From Penicillus capitatus (lineage: Eukaryota; Chlorophyta): a DNA stretch of 64,000 bases. The notes below the pieces were generated by a model. It ran no database searches and was not told where the DNA came from. It worked only from the letters and a program-made list of their open reading frames with translations. How positions within the stretch are numbered: the stretch's first letter is position 1; each line of letters begins with the position of its first letter. The stretch is from contig OZ287706.1 in NCBI GenBank assembly GCA_965649825.1, positions 682,001-746,000 of the forward strand. The letters are read 5' to 3'. Below, piece by piece: positions 63,675 through 64,000 of this stretch. The translations under genes and the position numbers were made by a program.

Positions 63675-64000
63675 ATGGTTCAATCCATGAAAGAGAAGAA
63701 CATTGTCAAAGCCATTCTGCTTCCCCTCTACGGTTTGGGCGTGAATGCAGCACACAATGACGGGGACATCGAAGAGGATCCCATGGGCTTAAACTCAACC
63801 TTACTGCATTGGACAGCTTATCACGATGCCATTGAACATACAGAGGTGAGACATCGATCGATCACTGACAGCAGGAGATCGATGGCAGTGTGGACGCAGA
63901 TGTTGATTCTGAAGGGGGCGGATGTGAATTCAGAGAACAGTAGGTTGTTTTCCCCTCTTCATGTCGCAGCGTGGTATGGACGCACCGCTATCGCAGAGGT
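63675..64000 (+). CDS. Ankyrin-repeat protein (5' part, runs off window)
   Basis: The frame from ATG 63675 starts MVQSMKEKNIVKAILLPLYG and contains NSTLLHWTAYHDAIEHTE. A short intron with donor GTGAGA near 63847 is likely. The sequence continues LILKGADVNSENSRLFSPLH, then VAAWYGRTAIAE. The L-LH-x-A ... GADVN ... SPLHVAA-x-x-G pattern is the ankyrin repeat consensus. The gene continues past base 64000. Confidence 0.75.
   Translation, partial: MVQSMKEKNIVKAILLPLYGLGVNAAHNDGDIEEDPMGLNSTLLHWTAYHDAIEHTEVRHRSITDSRRSMAVWTQMLILKGADVNSENSRLFSPLHVAAWYGRTAIAE

Overview
The window is nuclear DNA from a compact eukaryotic genome. Nearly every recognisable gene is cut by very short spliceosomal introns: 41-70 nt wherever I could place both ends, GT-AG apart from one GC-AG candidate and one 146-nt intron in histone H3. 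Intergenic gaps are small and many neighbours are divergent or convergent. CFAP52 marks an organism with a cilium or flagellum. Several genes are of a type I associate mainly with plants and algae (SPX-RING ubiquitin ligases, a CPL-type RNA polymerase II CTD phosphatase, a LETM1-like protein, a RimP-like protein, a NicO metal transporter). They sit beside presenilin, augmin HAUS6, Rad50, an inactive trypsin-like protein resembling oomycete glucanase inhibitors, and the start of an ankyrin-repeat gene. A zoosporic protist (for example a plasmodiophorid, stramenopile or alga) fits, but I cannot fix the lineage from sequence alone.

Layout. 0-5.3 kb: lysyl-tRNA synthetase copy 1 (+), an unknown helical protein (-), then a divergent RidA / RWD-protein pair. 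5.3-8.5 kb: no convincing gene. 8.5-10.3 kb: a secreted-protein cluster (trypsin-like relic, Cys-rich secreted ORF, dead trypsin-like protein). 10.6-13.0 kb: an inverted second copy of the first locus, with a broken copy of the unknown gene and a diverged LysRS copy 2 (-). 13.1-14.9 kb and 20.6-22.5 kb: two direct copies of a RimP-like gene (broken in the first) facing a small unknown gene. Between them lies a secreted Ala-rich protein. 22.7-24.2 kb: organellar ribosomal protein bL35 and a four-exon histone H3. 27.0-30.2 kb: the CPL-type phosphatase.

31.2-57.7 kb is dominated by an inverted duplication. Arms of about 4.5 kb each carry an augmin HAUS6 gene plus upstream sequence. The spacer of about 17 kb holds presenilin, CFAP52, a small basic ORF, a NicO transporter, Rad50, a GCR1_C/Crypton-like DNA-binding protein, a DUF4602 ribosome-biogenesis protein, a LETM1-like mitochondrial protein and an OTU protease. 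58.0-62.2 kb: two tandem SPX-RING ubiquitin ligase genes, the first sharing a CATG start tetranucleotide with a divergent ORF. 63.0-64 kb: a secreted Ser/Thr-rich protein and the beginning of an ankyrin-repeat gene.

These are mostly housekeeping and cell-biology genes that do not form one pathway. What unites the window is its history: three separate duplications (two inverted, one direct), each with one copy decaying, diverging or patchily converted. Exon boundaries were read by eye from GT/AG sites, reading frame and family conservation. They are predictions, and first exons in particular are often uncertain.
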